Below, one piece after another: positions 1 to 11,851 of a stretch of DNA of 64,000 nucleotides (positions within the stretch are counted from its first letter, which is position 1; each line of letters opens with the position of its first letter). The DNA is from Turbatrix aceti. Lineage: Eukaryota > Nematoda > Chromadorea > Rhabditida > Panagrolaimidae. Position numbers and translations under genes: made by a program. The notes below the pieces were generated by a model that searched no databases, was not told the DNA's origin, and saw only the letters and a list, made by a program, of their open reading frames with translations. The stretch spans positions 12,034,471-12,098,470 of the forward strand of contig OZ017767.1 of NCBI GenBank assembly GCA_963969345.1, in the 5' to 3' direction.

Positions 1-1
1 T

Positions 2-601
2 GGTGAAGAACCATTTCTGTCGGCGTTTACCGATTCCATCAGTAACTGGGCAGCAAACACCACTCCAGGGCCTGCTGAAGTTGTGGTTCCTTTGAATGCA
101 ACATTGGAAGTATCAAGTCATTATACTACTGAAGCCCCAAGTCCTACAGCAACAGCTACATTGTTTTCTGTTATTCAAACTTTTGGTGCACCAGCATCGA
201 AAGCCGAAAGCACCACTGTGTCTCAGTACGCCAGCGCATCAACTTCCAGCGTCAATACTTTAACACCGGATATCCTACCTGAAAAGAATACAACGTCTTT
301 TGAAGCCGCCAGCCCCACATTTTCATACACCGGGCCTGTTGCATCTGTACGAACTACTGCACCATCTGTTTCGTCGACCGGATTCACAACGACCAAGACG
401 GCGTTTTCCAAAGAATACGAAGAGTCGGAAGAGAACACAACGACTCCCCAGTCGACGTCCACCCAATTCCTCCCAACATTAATTTCAACAAAGTCACATT
501 CTTCTTCGCCACCGGTTCTGATTATTCCAAACATCCCATCTCGAAAGGATGCCGAAGATCTAAAGGCAAGCATTGCAAACAAAGATCTTACAGAAATTTG
601 A
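2..601 (+). CDS. 3' end of a Ser/Thr-rich (mucin-like) protein gene
   Basis: The frame is open from the window edge to a TGA at 599-601, so about 199 C-terminal residues are visible and the 5' end lies outside. The protein is very rich in Thr, Ser, Pro and Ala with short acidic patches, as in O-glycosylated extracellular linkers; no folded domain and no C-terminal hydrophobic (GPI or membrane) segment is seen. The last 20 residues are charged and Lys/Asp-rich. A Kunitz-domain gene begins within 900 bases on the same strand. Such Thr-rich stretches often link Kunitz domains in nematode secreted proteins, so the two could belong to one locus. None of the GT sites I tried in this exon had the phase needed to join the exon at 1462, so I keep them apart. 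Function unknown. Confidence 0.55.
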   Translation, partial: GEEPFLSAFTDSISNWAANTTPGPAEVVVPLNATLEVSSHYTTEAPSPTATATLFSVIQTFGAPASKAESTTVSQYASASTSSVNTLTPDILPEKNTTSFEAASPTFSYTGPVASVRTTAPSVSSTGFTTTKTAFSKEYEESEENTTTPQSTSTQFLPTLISTKSHSSSPPVLIIPNIPSRKDAEDLKASIANKDLTEI

Positions 602-1461
602 ATACTAAAACACGAACTCATTTTTATTTTTTGCTTTAATACTGACGGTCAAAACTGTGCCTGTCTGCTTCCTGTTTTACTATCTTGAAAAATCAAGAAA
701 ATTTTTATAACTTTTTTTTTCAAAAAAGGCTTTACTACCATGCTTTCTGTAATCTCGTTTAACAATCTTTGACAAAAAAAATTTATGCTTCACTGAAAGC
801 TGAATTACAAAAAACTACGTCAATACAAATTAAATACTGACTTTTCATTCATTTTTTTAACATGTTACTTTTCGGCAAAGAAATCAACGTCAGCCCATGT
901 TATTCTTCCTTCATTTGACATCGCTCTCGACAATCTCTGATCCACTGATACACGTAACTGCTTATTTTTTTCTTTCCCTTCATCAATTCCGTGGTGGTTG
1001 GCCCGTGAATATACGTTACCAAAAAAAAGAGAACATAAATTATACTTACTCGCATAAAAATGTAACGCGTCTTCACACTTAGGAACTGCAAATAACTGCC
1101 GAATTTAATCTTGACGACAACTAATAAAAATATATTGTGACAAAATCCTAACAAAACTCAAATGATAAGTAACACATTTTTGAAAATCGGATGAGATTAA
1201 CTGCAGACGGTAACCTAAAATCAGAAGAGTTAATTGTCAATATAAGAACAAGTCAAACAATAACAGTAAACACTGACAAAAAATCAAATCGACAAAGTCA
1301 AATTTTAGCCCCATTCGGATAGGGTGTATCTCCACTTTGTGAGCAGCGAAATTCGTAGAACTGCTGCAGAAACCCCAAAATTGTTCAAAAATAAGGAAAA
1401 AAACGGTAGGAAATTTGTACTGTGTTATCGTTGCCTACAGTACCCCCCCCCCCATTTACAG
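602..1461. other. AT-rich gap between Ser/Thr-rich gene and Kunitz gene
   Basis: No convincing coding exon is seen. The stretch ends in a C-run (1443-1453) followed by a TTTACAG acceptor at 1455-1461, which opens the first visible Kunitz exon. The promoter and 5' exons of the Kunitz gene should be here or farther upstream, but I could not identify a signal-peptide exon. Confidence 0.5.
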
Positions 1462-2562
1462 AACAAAAATTCCCATCCGGTTTTACTTGTAATCGAGTGC
1501 CTTTTGCTGTTCAGTGTCCTATAAACTCAACATACCAATTTGTAATCCGTTGGTTTAGCAAGGGCAGCGAATGCCACGCCTATCCGGTAGCTTTCTGTCA
1601 AGGTAGTCCCTATTCCCCTGGAAGTTTGTAAAATTCTTGATTTAAGGCGAACGAGTTCGTTACGACAAAACCGCTCGAACGAAGGCCGAGTGCACTAGAT
1701 TCTGCATTCAGGGCATTGGTTTAGACGACCTCATTGCACTTGCCAACTCTGACATCACCCCAAATGAAACTCCAAAAGGTCCTGTCCCTCCCACCCCTAT
1801 TGTTGATGGAAATGTCGAAAACTCCGGCGAGTTAGAAGAAGTTTTTCCGCCTGGTTTTGTCCCCGAAATTGACGATGTGGACAACGAGACGAGGGTCATT
1901 CTTCAGTCTGACCTCAAAGGTCCGCTGGTTGTCGGTCCACCTGACGCTGGCACCGACGAAGAATCCAAAATTCTTTCCAGTCAAGATGGAATTGACGTCT
2001 TGGAAGCTGCATCTCAAAAAGATCTTGGTTTAACCTCCGAATCACTGCTGTCACCAGTTAAAACAGTTTCCGAATCGCATGTCAAAATCGCAAGTTTGGA
2101 GCTCGAAAAGAGTAAAAGCAGCTTTGGCCACAAGCTACCTTCTCCGCAAGTTGTTGTCAGGGCCTGCTTCCGCTTCCAACCCTATCGCTCCATGTGCGCC
2201 AACTCCGGGATGCCATCTCAATATACAATTCGGTGGTTTGTGAGGGCCGGTACGTGCTGGTCGTATCCCTTTGGATACTGCCATGGAGAATCAGTCATGG
2301 AGCATCAGGCTATAAGTTCGAAGGCCGAGTGTGAGCAGCACTGTCTGGGCACCACCAAAGGTAAAATAAGTTTCATAAAAAATATGACACAATGAAAAAA
2401 AAAGTTATGTCCCTGTCATAATTTCTACAAAATTCTGATGACGCAGACGCTTTATTAACCCAATTAACGCTATTCGAATAATGTGTTTTCAAAAAAAAAT
2501 TGTGTAGCTGCTCCAATTTTGTTTCAGATAGTTTCATGCCCCACAAATTTAATAAATTTTAG
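1462..2562 (+). CDS. Kunitz (BPTI)-type domain protein, 5' end unresolved
   Basis: Exons read as 1462-1602, 1647-2360 and probably 2528-2562 (TAG at 2560-2562); both introns have GT-AG ends and the frame is continuous. Two degenerate Kunitz units are visible. The first has the RWF core, a CHAYPVAFCQGE segment and a closing KAECTRFC. The second has RWFVRAGTCWSYPFGYCHGE and closes with KAECEQHC. They are joined by about 170 acidic, Pro/Ser-rich residues. Kunitz domains inhibit serine proteases. Here the usual reactive-site region is not clearly preserved, so binding without inhibition is possible. A secreted protein is expected, but no signal peptide exon was found. The short last exon (ending HKFNKF) is inferred from the splice site and frame only; an alternative acceptor exists near 2615. 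An AATAAA lies at 2718-2723. Confidence 0.7.
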
Positions 2563-2717
2563 CAATGCTCTGAAATGACTTCATAATGTTTTTTTAATTA
2601 AAAACTAAATTTTAGACAACCTGTCGAGATTGCTGTAGCAGATTTCCTTCTCCTTCTTCTTTTCATCAGAATTCATTCATTCATACATTCATTCACCTGT
2701 CATAGCCATTTGTGCAT

Positions 2718-2735
2718 AATAAAGTCATATTTATT
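2718..2735. terminator. Convergent poly(A) signals
   Basis: AATAAA on the + strand at 2718-2723 serves the Kunitz gene (stop at 2562). AATAAA on the - strand at 2730-2735 serves the receptor gene (stop at 2815). The two signals are seven bases apart, so the 3' untranslated regions of the converging genes probably overlap. Confidence 0.6.
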
Positions 2736-2814
2736 TCAAAAAATTGCAAAAAACAATATCCCGTCATCCGTAATTCCAGCACGCAACCGTGCACGTATAC
2801 ACTTAATTGTGATT

Positions 2815-4694
2815 TCACTGCACCCGTTTGCATATGGCTTTGTCATAATTGGCACCGGCAAGAGACAGCCTACAGTAGTTAGAAATGGTGCTGTCAAGAC
2901 GCCATTCTGGTCTCCTGTATGACGATGGCGAGTCACCGTATCTTAGTTGAACCCGGAGTGGAAATTCACTGGTGGGGAAGAAGTTAGACGGCTTTGCGTC
3001 AACCCAAGTAGTCGAGCACAGACGAGACGGGAAGACTACCTGACAGAAGGTGTGCCGATACCTTGAAGACATCAAACAGTAGAGGATAAAGTTGACCGAG
3101 GAGTTGACCAGGGATAGGAGATCAAGAACATCGCCTAGCGCCAGGTAGATGTAATGATGGACGTCGTTAGTGTAGATGGCGTTGAGGATGGCCAGAATGC
3201 CTTGTGGAAATTCGGTCACAATAAAGACGATCAGTATAGCCAGGAGCATTGCTGTTGTTCGATCGGTGAGCACTCTGAAACTGAAGCGATGAATGTGATA
3301 CTCTTTTGTTTAAAAAAATTATGCGGGCAAACAATATTCTTTTATCGTTACTGAACCATTGGTGCGAAAAAACCATGTGCAGTCAAAAAAAATACCATTC
3401 TTTGGTTTCAATTTGCAAAATAAAATGTCATTAATCTTATTGTTGTCATTATCAGATAAACATCGCATTAAAAAACACACCCCCTCTGGGCCAAAAAAGT
3501 CTCAACGATCAACTGTAAATCTAATTTGACTACAGTTTCTGTGTAAATATACGTGAAAAGCATGAATGTGCCTAATGTGGCAGCAAAAAGACAAGAGAGC
3601 CCTATCCAGTGCAACTAACCTTTTTGAATGCTCGGAACCACTCGTCATGAGAAGCTGGCGTCGTTTGCGTTCAGCTTGTTGTAATTTTCGCATAAGACTG
3701 CTTGAGAGGACAACAAGTAGAACACATGGAATAACCTAAAACAATTGAGCGTTTTTAAGCACTGCTAACATATTTTTTTTATTCCATAAACAAAATACAT
3801 ACCTTGAAAAACATGCCCGTAGCCCACAAATTAAGTTTGAAAAATCGGCATCCATCTTCTAGCGAATATTGCATGATCTGCAAAATAAATTGTTTTCTAC
3901 AAAAAAAAATTAAATCTAATTACCGAGATAGTGTAAACCGATTCCGAATAGTTGGAAGGATACATGTGAGAGCATTGCGCGGTCGGCTCCCAGTTAGTTG
4001 GATATTTGACAATCTCATGAATGAAGAGTGTCGGCAGCGAGAAGACAAAGACGAAAACAAACACGACGGCACTGATTCTCTTGGCAAGAAGTGACTTTTG
4101 CCAAGTATTGTTGGGAGAGGCCGAGCGAAGCGACATCCGCCGCATGAACGCCATCAGCACACAGAGATAAAGTGACGTCGTGTGAAGGCAGATACTCAAG
4201 AAGATATGGACGAGGAGAAATGCCATCCACAGGTAGGTGAAGTTGTTTTGACTGAAAAAAAAATATAAGTTATAACAAATTTATCTCAATTTGTTATAAC
4301 TTGAGATAAAGTTCACACCAACTTAATTAAAAAAAAATTTATACTTAATTTTTTTAATTAAGTTGGTGTGAACACGAAAAAAAACTAACCAGTTGTCGTT
4401 GGATTTCATAAGTACAAAATTAAAAATGTACAACAGGTAACTCGCCATCGTACCCATATCACAGATAGCGACGGCTGTCATGAGTGAGTTGACTGCCGTA
4501 ACCCTCATCTGGGGTCGCGTCAGAACGATGACATGTATCAGATTTGTGAGTAGGCCAAAGATGCAAATGACAACGCAGATAAGGCCATGAACGGGCTGGT
4601 AATATTGTTGAAATTCAAAAAGCATATCGATAAATCGCATTGTTGCATTGTTTGTTGGATCAAATAGATCAGGATCATTTTCGCATTTCATCAT
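2815..4694 (-). CDS. DMSR-like neuropeptide (FMRFamide/myosuppressin-type) GPCR
   Basis: Five exons on the minus strand: 4390-4694, 3924-4251, 3803-3877, 3620-3735 and 2815-3274. All introns are GT-AG, phases agree, and the product is 427 residues. It is a rhodopsin-class seven-helix receptor. TM1 begins near HGLICVVICIFGLLTNLIHV, TM2 contains NSLMTAVAICDMG, the end of TM3 has FMRRM in place of the usual DRY, TM6 carries LLAILIVFIVTEFPQGILA, and TM7 has NSSVNFILYCLMS in place of NPxxY. The TEFPQGI and NSSVNFILY signatures are typical of the arthropod myosuppressin receptors and the expanded nematode DMSR family, which bind FMRFamide-like peptides at the plasma membrane of neurons and muscle. 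The N-terminus has Asn glycosylation candidates. The first Met (4694) and the second (4691) are both possible starts. Intron 1 carries two hairpins. Confidence 0.88.
4267..4373. repeat. Pair of hairpins in intron 1 of the DMSR-like receptor gene
   Basis: Positions 4267-4280 are the inverse of 4289-4302, and 4311-4335 are the inverse of 4349-4373 (25 bp). A second pairing (4280-4289 with 4301-4310) competes with the first hairpin. The 3' hairpin looks like a very small MITE-type insertion; the arms are perfect by eye. Confidence 0.75.
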
Positions 4695-7353
4695 CTTGAA
4701 TGAAGAAAGACTGCTTCTGGCATACGGTGATGACAGTTAAGCGTATGTGACTGGGGGTATTTGCGGGATGCTGGGATGTCGACAGCTAGGTCATCTGAAG
4801 GATAACCCTAGGTGCTGATATCTCTAAAAATAGGGTGCAAGTGACCGAGAAATAAATAATTGTTAACAAACAAAACGCAAAAAAACACCTGACATAAAAA
4901 ATCAACAGTGTTTTTTAAAAAGAAAAAAATTCTCGCGGAAAACAAAATTGAACATAACGAAGAAACTAAAAAAACTACTAACAAATTTATAATTTAGCTC
5001 ATTTTTTACACATTTCCGGGTTGTAAGGTCAAAGTTAAGAATCTTGAGTTCCTCTGGCATAGACAATTGCCAACTCCCTTCAGACCGCCCCTCCCCTAGA
5101 ATAAACTTTTTTTTTCCTTCATGTGAATATGTCATGAACAATGACAGGACAGTCAAAAAAGGCAACAGCCATGCCTCCTTTTTGTGACAAGTACATTGGG
5201 TAGAAACTACACCAGCTGGGTAAAAAAGAAAACACCAAATATGCAATTACTATACCCTCTTTTTTTGCTGCTTTTATAAAATGAAACCTTTTGGTTTGGA
5301 AACATCATGCTAGTCAAAAAAAAGGGGATAGAGATTAGTCAAATCAAGTAAGCGTTGTGCAGCGTACACAGTGCTGGCTGGCATGTGGTAGCATGAGATA
5401 AAGAAAGTCTGGGTTGGGTGGTAAGAAGGAGATGCAGTTTTGAGAAATAAACCCCTTTTTGTTTTTCCGATGCAGAAGGCACAAAAACAGGAAAAACACG
5501 ATAAATATGCAATAAAAAAATTCTTGTAATCCATTGCCATTCATAAAAAAATAAAAAACAAACTCAACAAAAGCCAATCACAAGCTAAAAAACATTTCAA
5601 AAATTTTACCCTTGTTTAAATGTCAAACTCTACTGTGTTACATCACTCAAGTAAAAAAGAATTGTCAAACACGCATAACTGTGCTCACGTACACGTGTTT
5701 AGGGAACTAAGCCTGATTTTAGCGGTGTGCTAAGGAGGGCGCAGCTGTTGACAGCTGACTCCACCTAACTAACTTGAAAAAAACACGTAGAAAAAATGGC
5801 TGTACCAGGTATGAACTTTTGTAGTACATTTACTAATTATCTGTAAAGCTGTTTAATAGACATAAAATCACGTCAGGTTGGAGAACAACGGTTCTGAAAC
5901 AAAAACTTTTAAAGAACAAAAAAAAATTTGAAGACAAACAAACGAAAAAAATTTTTATCAGCCGACGTTTTAGAATAAACTGAAAAAATGATACCAAATA
6001 TTGAAGAAATCGAAAGTACTATCGAAAAAAACTTTTTTAATTTTGAATGTAAAAAAAAGTACGGATGTCCTGTACGAAGGTACTGAATCTGGCAACTGAT
6101 GCCTTCGATTCCAACTTATGAGAAAAATGCGTTGTTTGACTTCTACCTGATTCCTCCTCCCCCTTTTTTGACTTCCAGCGTCACCTCACAAAAGCCGGCC
6201 ACTTGCTTTTTTGAAACATTCATAATTCGCAAACATGACTTTTGTTTTTTCTCTTCGTTCAAAAAAGTTTCCAGAGATCCAAAGTGTTACCGAGAAAAGT
6301 GCAGAACACACACACCCCAGCTTTTCGTTTTTCATAACTGAGGTAATTTATTATGATGATACAACAACAACCATGCCTCCCAGTTACCGTTCCCCTTGAA
6401 TGAAGAACGAATTAGAGCTTTTTTAGTTTTTTTCTTTCATCAATACATCTCATGTTTCCATGAAACTGCGCCGCCTGAAGTACAAGTGTACATCCACATC
6501 CTCTTCAAAAGCCGATTCTATTGAAAACTGACTGTTTTATCCTTATTTACTTTTCTGCAAAGAACTCTGAATAAGTTCATTGACATCGGCGGAACTAATT
6601 TGTAATTAGTAAAATTAATTGGTTTGTAACAAAATGATGATTTTTTTACTGTTGCACGGCAATCTTTAAGACACTGAAAGTACATACAAATTGGGGGCGC
6701 ATATTGAAAAAAAGTAAAACGTTTTGTTTTCAGACAAATACATACAAAAAAAACTTATTTTTCAGGTTAAGACAATTAAAATTTGGTCAGACGCGTTATG
6801 TTTTTTTTTCATCCACAAAATTCAAAGTATCTCCAGGGAATACAGTTCATGACAGACGCACATTGTAAAAATATTTGTAAACATAGAAATTAACAGTTAT
6901 TTTTGTTTTTTATGAGGCAACAGGGATTTATTATAACTAGCTGGTTTTTTACATTTTTTTTGTGAGAGCAAAGTTTAAAGTTTGTTTGCAATTGTTCTAC
7001 AGTTTATTTTTTTATTGTGTTAGAAAAAATTGTTTAAAAAAGCAGTGTTTTTTTGTTTTCATCGTATTCGTCGTTTACGATTATTCGCAATGCAAAAAAA
7101 ATAGAAAATACATAAAATTAAAAACAATAATAGCAAAACACAATGAAGACAAAACACAAAATTGTCGTCAATGAATGAATTGACTGATGCGTCGATGATG
7201 CAAGTCATTCAAAAAGTCGTAAAATGAAATCTCGTAAGACAATAACATCATCAAAGACGGAGAACAAAACAGAATAGACTCGAATTCAGCCACTTGTGAT
7301 TTGTAATTTGAGGAGAAAATAAAGAGGTAATAATACTCAACTTTGTTTTTCGA

Positions 7354-7378
7354 CGGTAGTTAAACTGTTTAACTACCG
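7354..7378. repeat. Near-perfect 25-bp palindrome
   Basis: Reads CGGTAGTTAAAC around a central base and then its inverse; the arms are GC-capped in otherwise AT-rich DNA. Purpose unknown; it may be the remnant of a foldback element. Confidence 0.6.
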
Positions 7379-9570
7379 GCGGTGCTAAATGACTTCAAGG
7401 AAGATAATACCTATACTACGGAGCGAATACATAAAAATAAACTTTTACAGTTGCATACACTATGGATGGTTGCAAAAAGTGCATCGCATACATTGCGTGC
7501 ATAAAAAAACAATCATTTTATTAATCAAATTGAGCCACAAACAGTATCTGATGCCCAAGTCAGTCAACATTCAACAAAGCCGGATTGACCGTCCAAGTAT
7601 TCAAACAAAAATCTTTTGTCTTGCAACGTTGTTGTGTGTTTTTTTTGTCCCGGATGACAAAATTTACCCCCTCAACATCTGGAAACGGTGACAACATCTT
7701 TTCATGAGTGCAGAGAATGCAGGCGTCATCAAAGTCATTGAATGACTCTGTCTTAGGCCATGGGTGCCATTGACGGACAAAAAAAAGAATAGCAATTTGA
7801 TTGTCATCTTTTTTTTACGCTTCTCATGTCTGTTTTTTTCAGTTTCCTGACGTAAGTGGGAGGAAAGGGTTTCACATAAAACGGATTTGAAGAAAAAAGT
7901 TATTTCGGAGAATGTATTTATTTGAAGAAAAGATCGGGGTTGATAAATAGTCAAAAAATAAAACATTGTTTATTTTTTTTAAATTTTTTTAAGCAAAAAT
8001 AAAAAAGATAAAAAGTTTTTATATATATGAGGTCCGATGCAGTTCGAATGTAAAAGAATAAATAAATTAATTTAATTTAAAAAATGTGTAATGTGAACAA
8101 TAAATTTAAGAACAAAAGTTCAAATTTTTTTGTACACTGTATAATATTGAAGTCACAACAAAAATTTATTTAACAAAGTTGAACGCAATTTAACAGTGCA
8201 AACTATAAATTGCGACATAAAAATAGGTGATTCAAAAGATAATCTGGGATAGCATGGCGCAATTTTGTTTTTTGTTTTCTGCCCCTTTTTAAACGCCCCC
8301 TTCTTTTAATAATTAAAAAAATTAGCCTTACAAACATTAGTGAGATCAAAAAGCGATTATAAAGAACGGCGACACCAACAAGCACAAATGATTGAATAAA
8401 TGTAAATGTTTTTTTACACGCACGTAAGCTAGCTAGGATGTATGTTGTTATAATAGTACAAGCTAACGAGCAGGGAAGGAGAAATCAAGTGAGCTGTTGC
8501 CTCGACAAGTTGTTCTGTCACCTTGCTCAAGAGTTAGGAGGGCAGGGCTAGACGTCAATAGGGTAAGCAAAACTCACCGGTCGACTGAAAACAACAAATC
8601 AGATGAACAATTACAGAAGAGCTCTAAATTAGCAAATTTTGGTAAATAAAAAAATGAGAGTTGATTTGCTTTGGTTTAAAAAACATAAAAAAAAGTTTGT
8701 TAAAAACACTGGGCCTTTCTCTAACTAAGTTCCACTCCCGACACACCGTTTTCTGTCTGAATGACCTCTAAAACTGCTATTTTTTATTAAAAAACGCCTT
8801 CAAGCACTAGTTCATAGCTCCTCCTTCAAAAATTTTGCAGAAGGCTATTACGCAAATAGATTACTGTAAGTTCGGGGTTTTTCTTGAAAACTAATAAATA
8901 AGAGGTTAGTAGGCGAGAGAGGGAGAGGAAACGCAGTGCAACTTGATCATCACAGAGAACACACTCAAATGATGACGTTTAAAAAAACAGTTCAAGTAGC
9001 CAGTTGTGTGATACGCAAAAAAAGTAGGTAAAATTATTTATTCGCTGTTTTCGCATTTTTCTGCATAAATTTTTTAAACGGGAAAAACTGAGAATAATTT
9101 GCAGGCACGAATTTTAAACAAATCATGTGATGTATACTGAAGTTGCGTACCTCATGCGGTACACAAAAAAATACAGTGTATGGTTGTATGGTTACGGTGG
9201 TTGCAAACGTTTTTTATAGATAAAAATCGCAAATGTCAAAACTTTTCGAACAACGTTATGCCCAAAATAGCAAACCAAAAAAATGTAAATTAAAATTAAT
9301 TATAAATATTTTCACTAATTCGACATTCTAAGAGGGTGGGTTGTTATTTGAAAATTCAACCGCATGAGTGCACTATGCACACTGTTTGTATCAGATTGCA
9401 CGAAATACTCGGCATATCGCGTACTATACTTGGCTAATCGGGAGATTAATTTTCAGAGTGCACTAAGGTTGACCTTTAAAAAAAGCTCGACGTTTTCATG
9501 CACCTTGTTATTTTGTCCCCATAAATCATACAGCACGTCAGTACAAAGTTCTGATTTATAAGGTTTACAT

Positions 9571-9720
9571 ATATGTATTTGTGTTTCGAGTCAAACATAA
9601 AATTGCTTTTACGAAAAAAACCAAACATGCATAACTTGGCTTACTAAAATCAGCAAAATAAAACTGCTTTGATGTTTTTGTCAAAGCAATTTTATGTCTA
9701 AACTTGAAACATAGATATAA
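9571..9720. repeat. Small inverted-repeat (MITE-like) element
   Basis: The left arm (about 9571-9610) matches the inverse of the right arm (about 9681-9720) with several mismatches; both contain ACATAAAATTGCTTT and a TGTTTC motif. There is no coding capacity and no clear target duplication. Confidence 0.55.
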
Positions 9721-10942
9721 CCCCAAATTTTTTACTGCAGAAACAAATGAATTACATGTCTGAACGCCACCTACACATGCATAAAACCACAGCCGGTAAC
9801 TGTTAAAGCCCGAAGGTTAACTTAATTTTATAGAGAAAACTAAATTCTAAAAGCAGAACAAATTGGTTTCAACTTACCCTGATAAATAGGATAATGTTGT
9901 TTGAAGGAAAAAACCCTCCTTCACGAAAAGGTGAGAGTGGGGTCCAACGAAAGGGTTGTATGCCCCTTAGACATGTAAATTACTGGACGTGACATTTTTC
10001 TTTTAGTTTTATAAATAGAAATTTATAAAACAAGGCTTCTGCGTCAGACTTTTGTAGCGAGCAATGCAACAAGGTTAGGAACTTTTTAAAAAATGGTTTT
10101 GACATTTCCGCTGAAAACAAAAGCGGCAGTAATTTTCAATTCCGACCACATAACAATGAAAATTACACGTTGCAAAATGAGAAGGAAATATTTTAAAATG
10201 TTTCATGGTATAATAAAATCGTAAAAAGACAGGTTTTAAGCCGGAAATTAAAGGAAACAGCAGGGATATGAAATATTACGCAAAGGGATTTAAATGTGAT
10301 AAGGATTGTATCTTTTAACTGTTTGACAGCATGATATTACAATTTATAAGTTTTTGTTGACGTAAGAATCCTAGAAAAAGAAATTTTGTATTTATCAACG
10401 AATGAAATGAGCAAAGAATAGTAGATACAAAAGTGAAAAAATTCTTGAAAGTCTGCGCACGCTGCAGCACATCTAAGGGTGTGAGAAAGTTAAACACTGT
10501 GGCAATTGCAGCACGTTGGAAATGATACTTATCTAGCTTTTTTTCATAAAAAAAATTGTTACAATCTCCAGTTTCAATTCTCTAAGCTTCCTTGTAAATA
10601 TGATCCCGTTTAAAAGCGACAAGTTACGCAGGCAGACTTGTAATAGAACTTGTAAGCTGCCTACGAAAACAAAACTTATGACCGGAAGAGAGATGGGTTA
10701 TCAGATTTCACAGGACTGATCTTGTACTGCAACGTGCAGATGGGTAAAGGATAAAAAATAAAAGCAACACAATTTACGTAATGAAAAATGACAAGAATCA
10801 AAATATTTTGCAAGCATCAAAAATCGGAACTAGACAGACTAATTACAACTTTTCATAAGTAAACCTTTGCAAAAGCTTTAGTTAAATTTTTTTGCAAAAA
10901 AACATTTAAATTATTTGACTTAAAAGAACAAAAAAGTATAAA

Positions 10943-11851
10943 GAAATTGTGGGTCTACTATACTTCAGCCCCCCACTGACTTTTGACCCCCCATGCTCGG
11001 ACTTTGGCCCCCCATTTCACCTTAAATCAATGACGACATGAGTTTGGAAATCCGTATGATAGAGCCCCCCATCTGTGGGGGGCTCTATCATACGGATATC
11101 GTGTTTAAGGAGAAAATGGGGGGTCGTTCCATACGGCCGTGGCGCTACTATACTTTGAGCCCCCATCACGTTGAAAAATAAGCCCGCGGGATATTTTAGA
11201 ATACAGCCCCCCATACAAATTATTTTCATTTAAATTTTCAAATATGGGGGGCTGTTGTAGCGCTATAACAGTCCCCCAGATTAAATGGGGGGCCATTGTA
11301 GCGCTACAACAGGCCCCCACATCAAATGGGGGACTGTTGTAGCGCTACATTGGCCCCCCATAATTTCCATAAACACAAAAAACATACCCAGCAGCCATTC
11401 GCAGCAGACGAATTTTTGTACAGTCTCATGGTTTTACCGCATCGACGACAGAGAGGAAACAAAAACAACGACTGTCTAACGAATACAAATTTTTACACAA
11501 AAATTCAGGGATAAGATTTTGCAAATTTGGGGGTTGTTATAGCTATACAATAGCCCCCCAACACCCATGTATAATCAAATGCTTGCGTGCAAAAAATGAA
11601 GTGGGGGGCTATTCCATACGGATAATCAAACTCCTATGGGAAGCAGTTCATACAAATTTTCAAACACCTCCACACCAAAACACCTGGGGGGCCCTCCTGT
11701 ATGTATAATCAAACTCCTGCGTGCAAAAAATGAGATGGGGGGCTATTCCATACGGATAATCAAACTCCTATGGGGGGCTGTGCTCTAAAAAAACCCAAGG
11801 CGGTGTTGTTGCAATCGATGGGGGGCTGAAGTATAGTAGACCCGAAATTGT
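10943..11851. mobile_element. 893-bp non-autonomous DNA transposon with poly-G/poly-C modules
   Basis: The element spans 10951-11843. Its ends form a perfect 25-bp terminal inverted repeat (10951-10975 against 11819-11843) beginning GGGTCTACTATACTTCAG. It is flanked on both sides by the same 8 bp, GAAATTGT (10943-10950 and 11844-11851), a target-site duplication. The interior is a series of short palindromes, several around TGTAGCGCTACA and others around CATACGGATAATCAAACTCC, each bounded by runs of five or six G or C. It encodes nothing. An 8-bp duplication is the size made by hAT, P and Merlin-type transposases; the termini do not let me choose. Confidence 0.85.

Larger units (their letters stand above)
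4695..10942. other. 6.2-kb AT-rich region without recognisable genes
   Basis: No ORF here has coding character: the longest open frames are low-complexity Phe/Leu or Lys/Asn runs caused by A/T tracts, and none shows a domain or a consistent splice model. Contents noted: the upstream region of the DMSR-like receptor (4695 onward), a 25-bp palindrome at 7354-7378, and a small inverted-repeat element at 9571-9720. Regulatory sequence for the receptor gene may lie at the left end. Confidence 0.55.

Noticed and set aside
4902..5577. Overlapping minus-strand open frames rich in Phe, Lys and Cys
   Set aside because: They arise from A/T homopolymer runs, have no domain, no convincing splice sites and no better codon pattern than surrounding frames.
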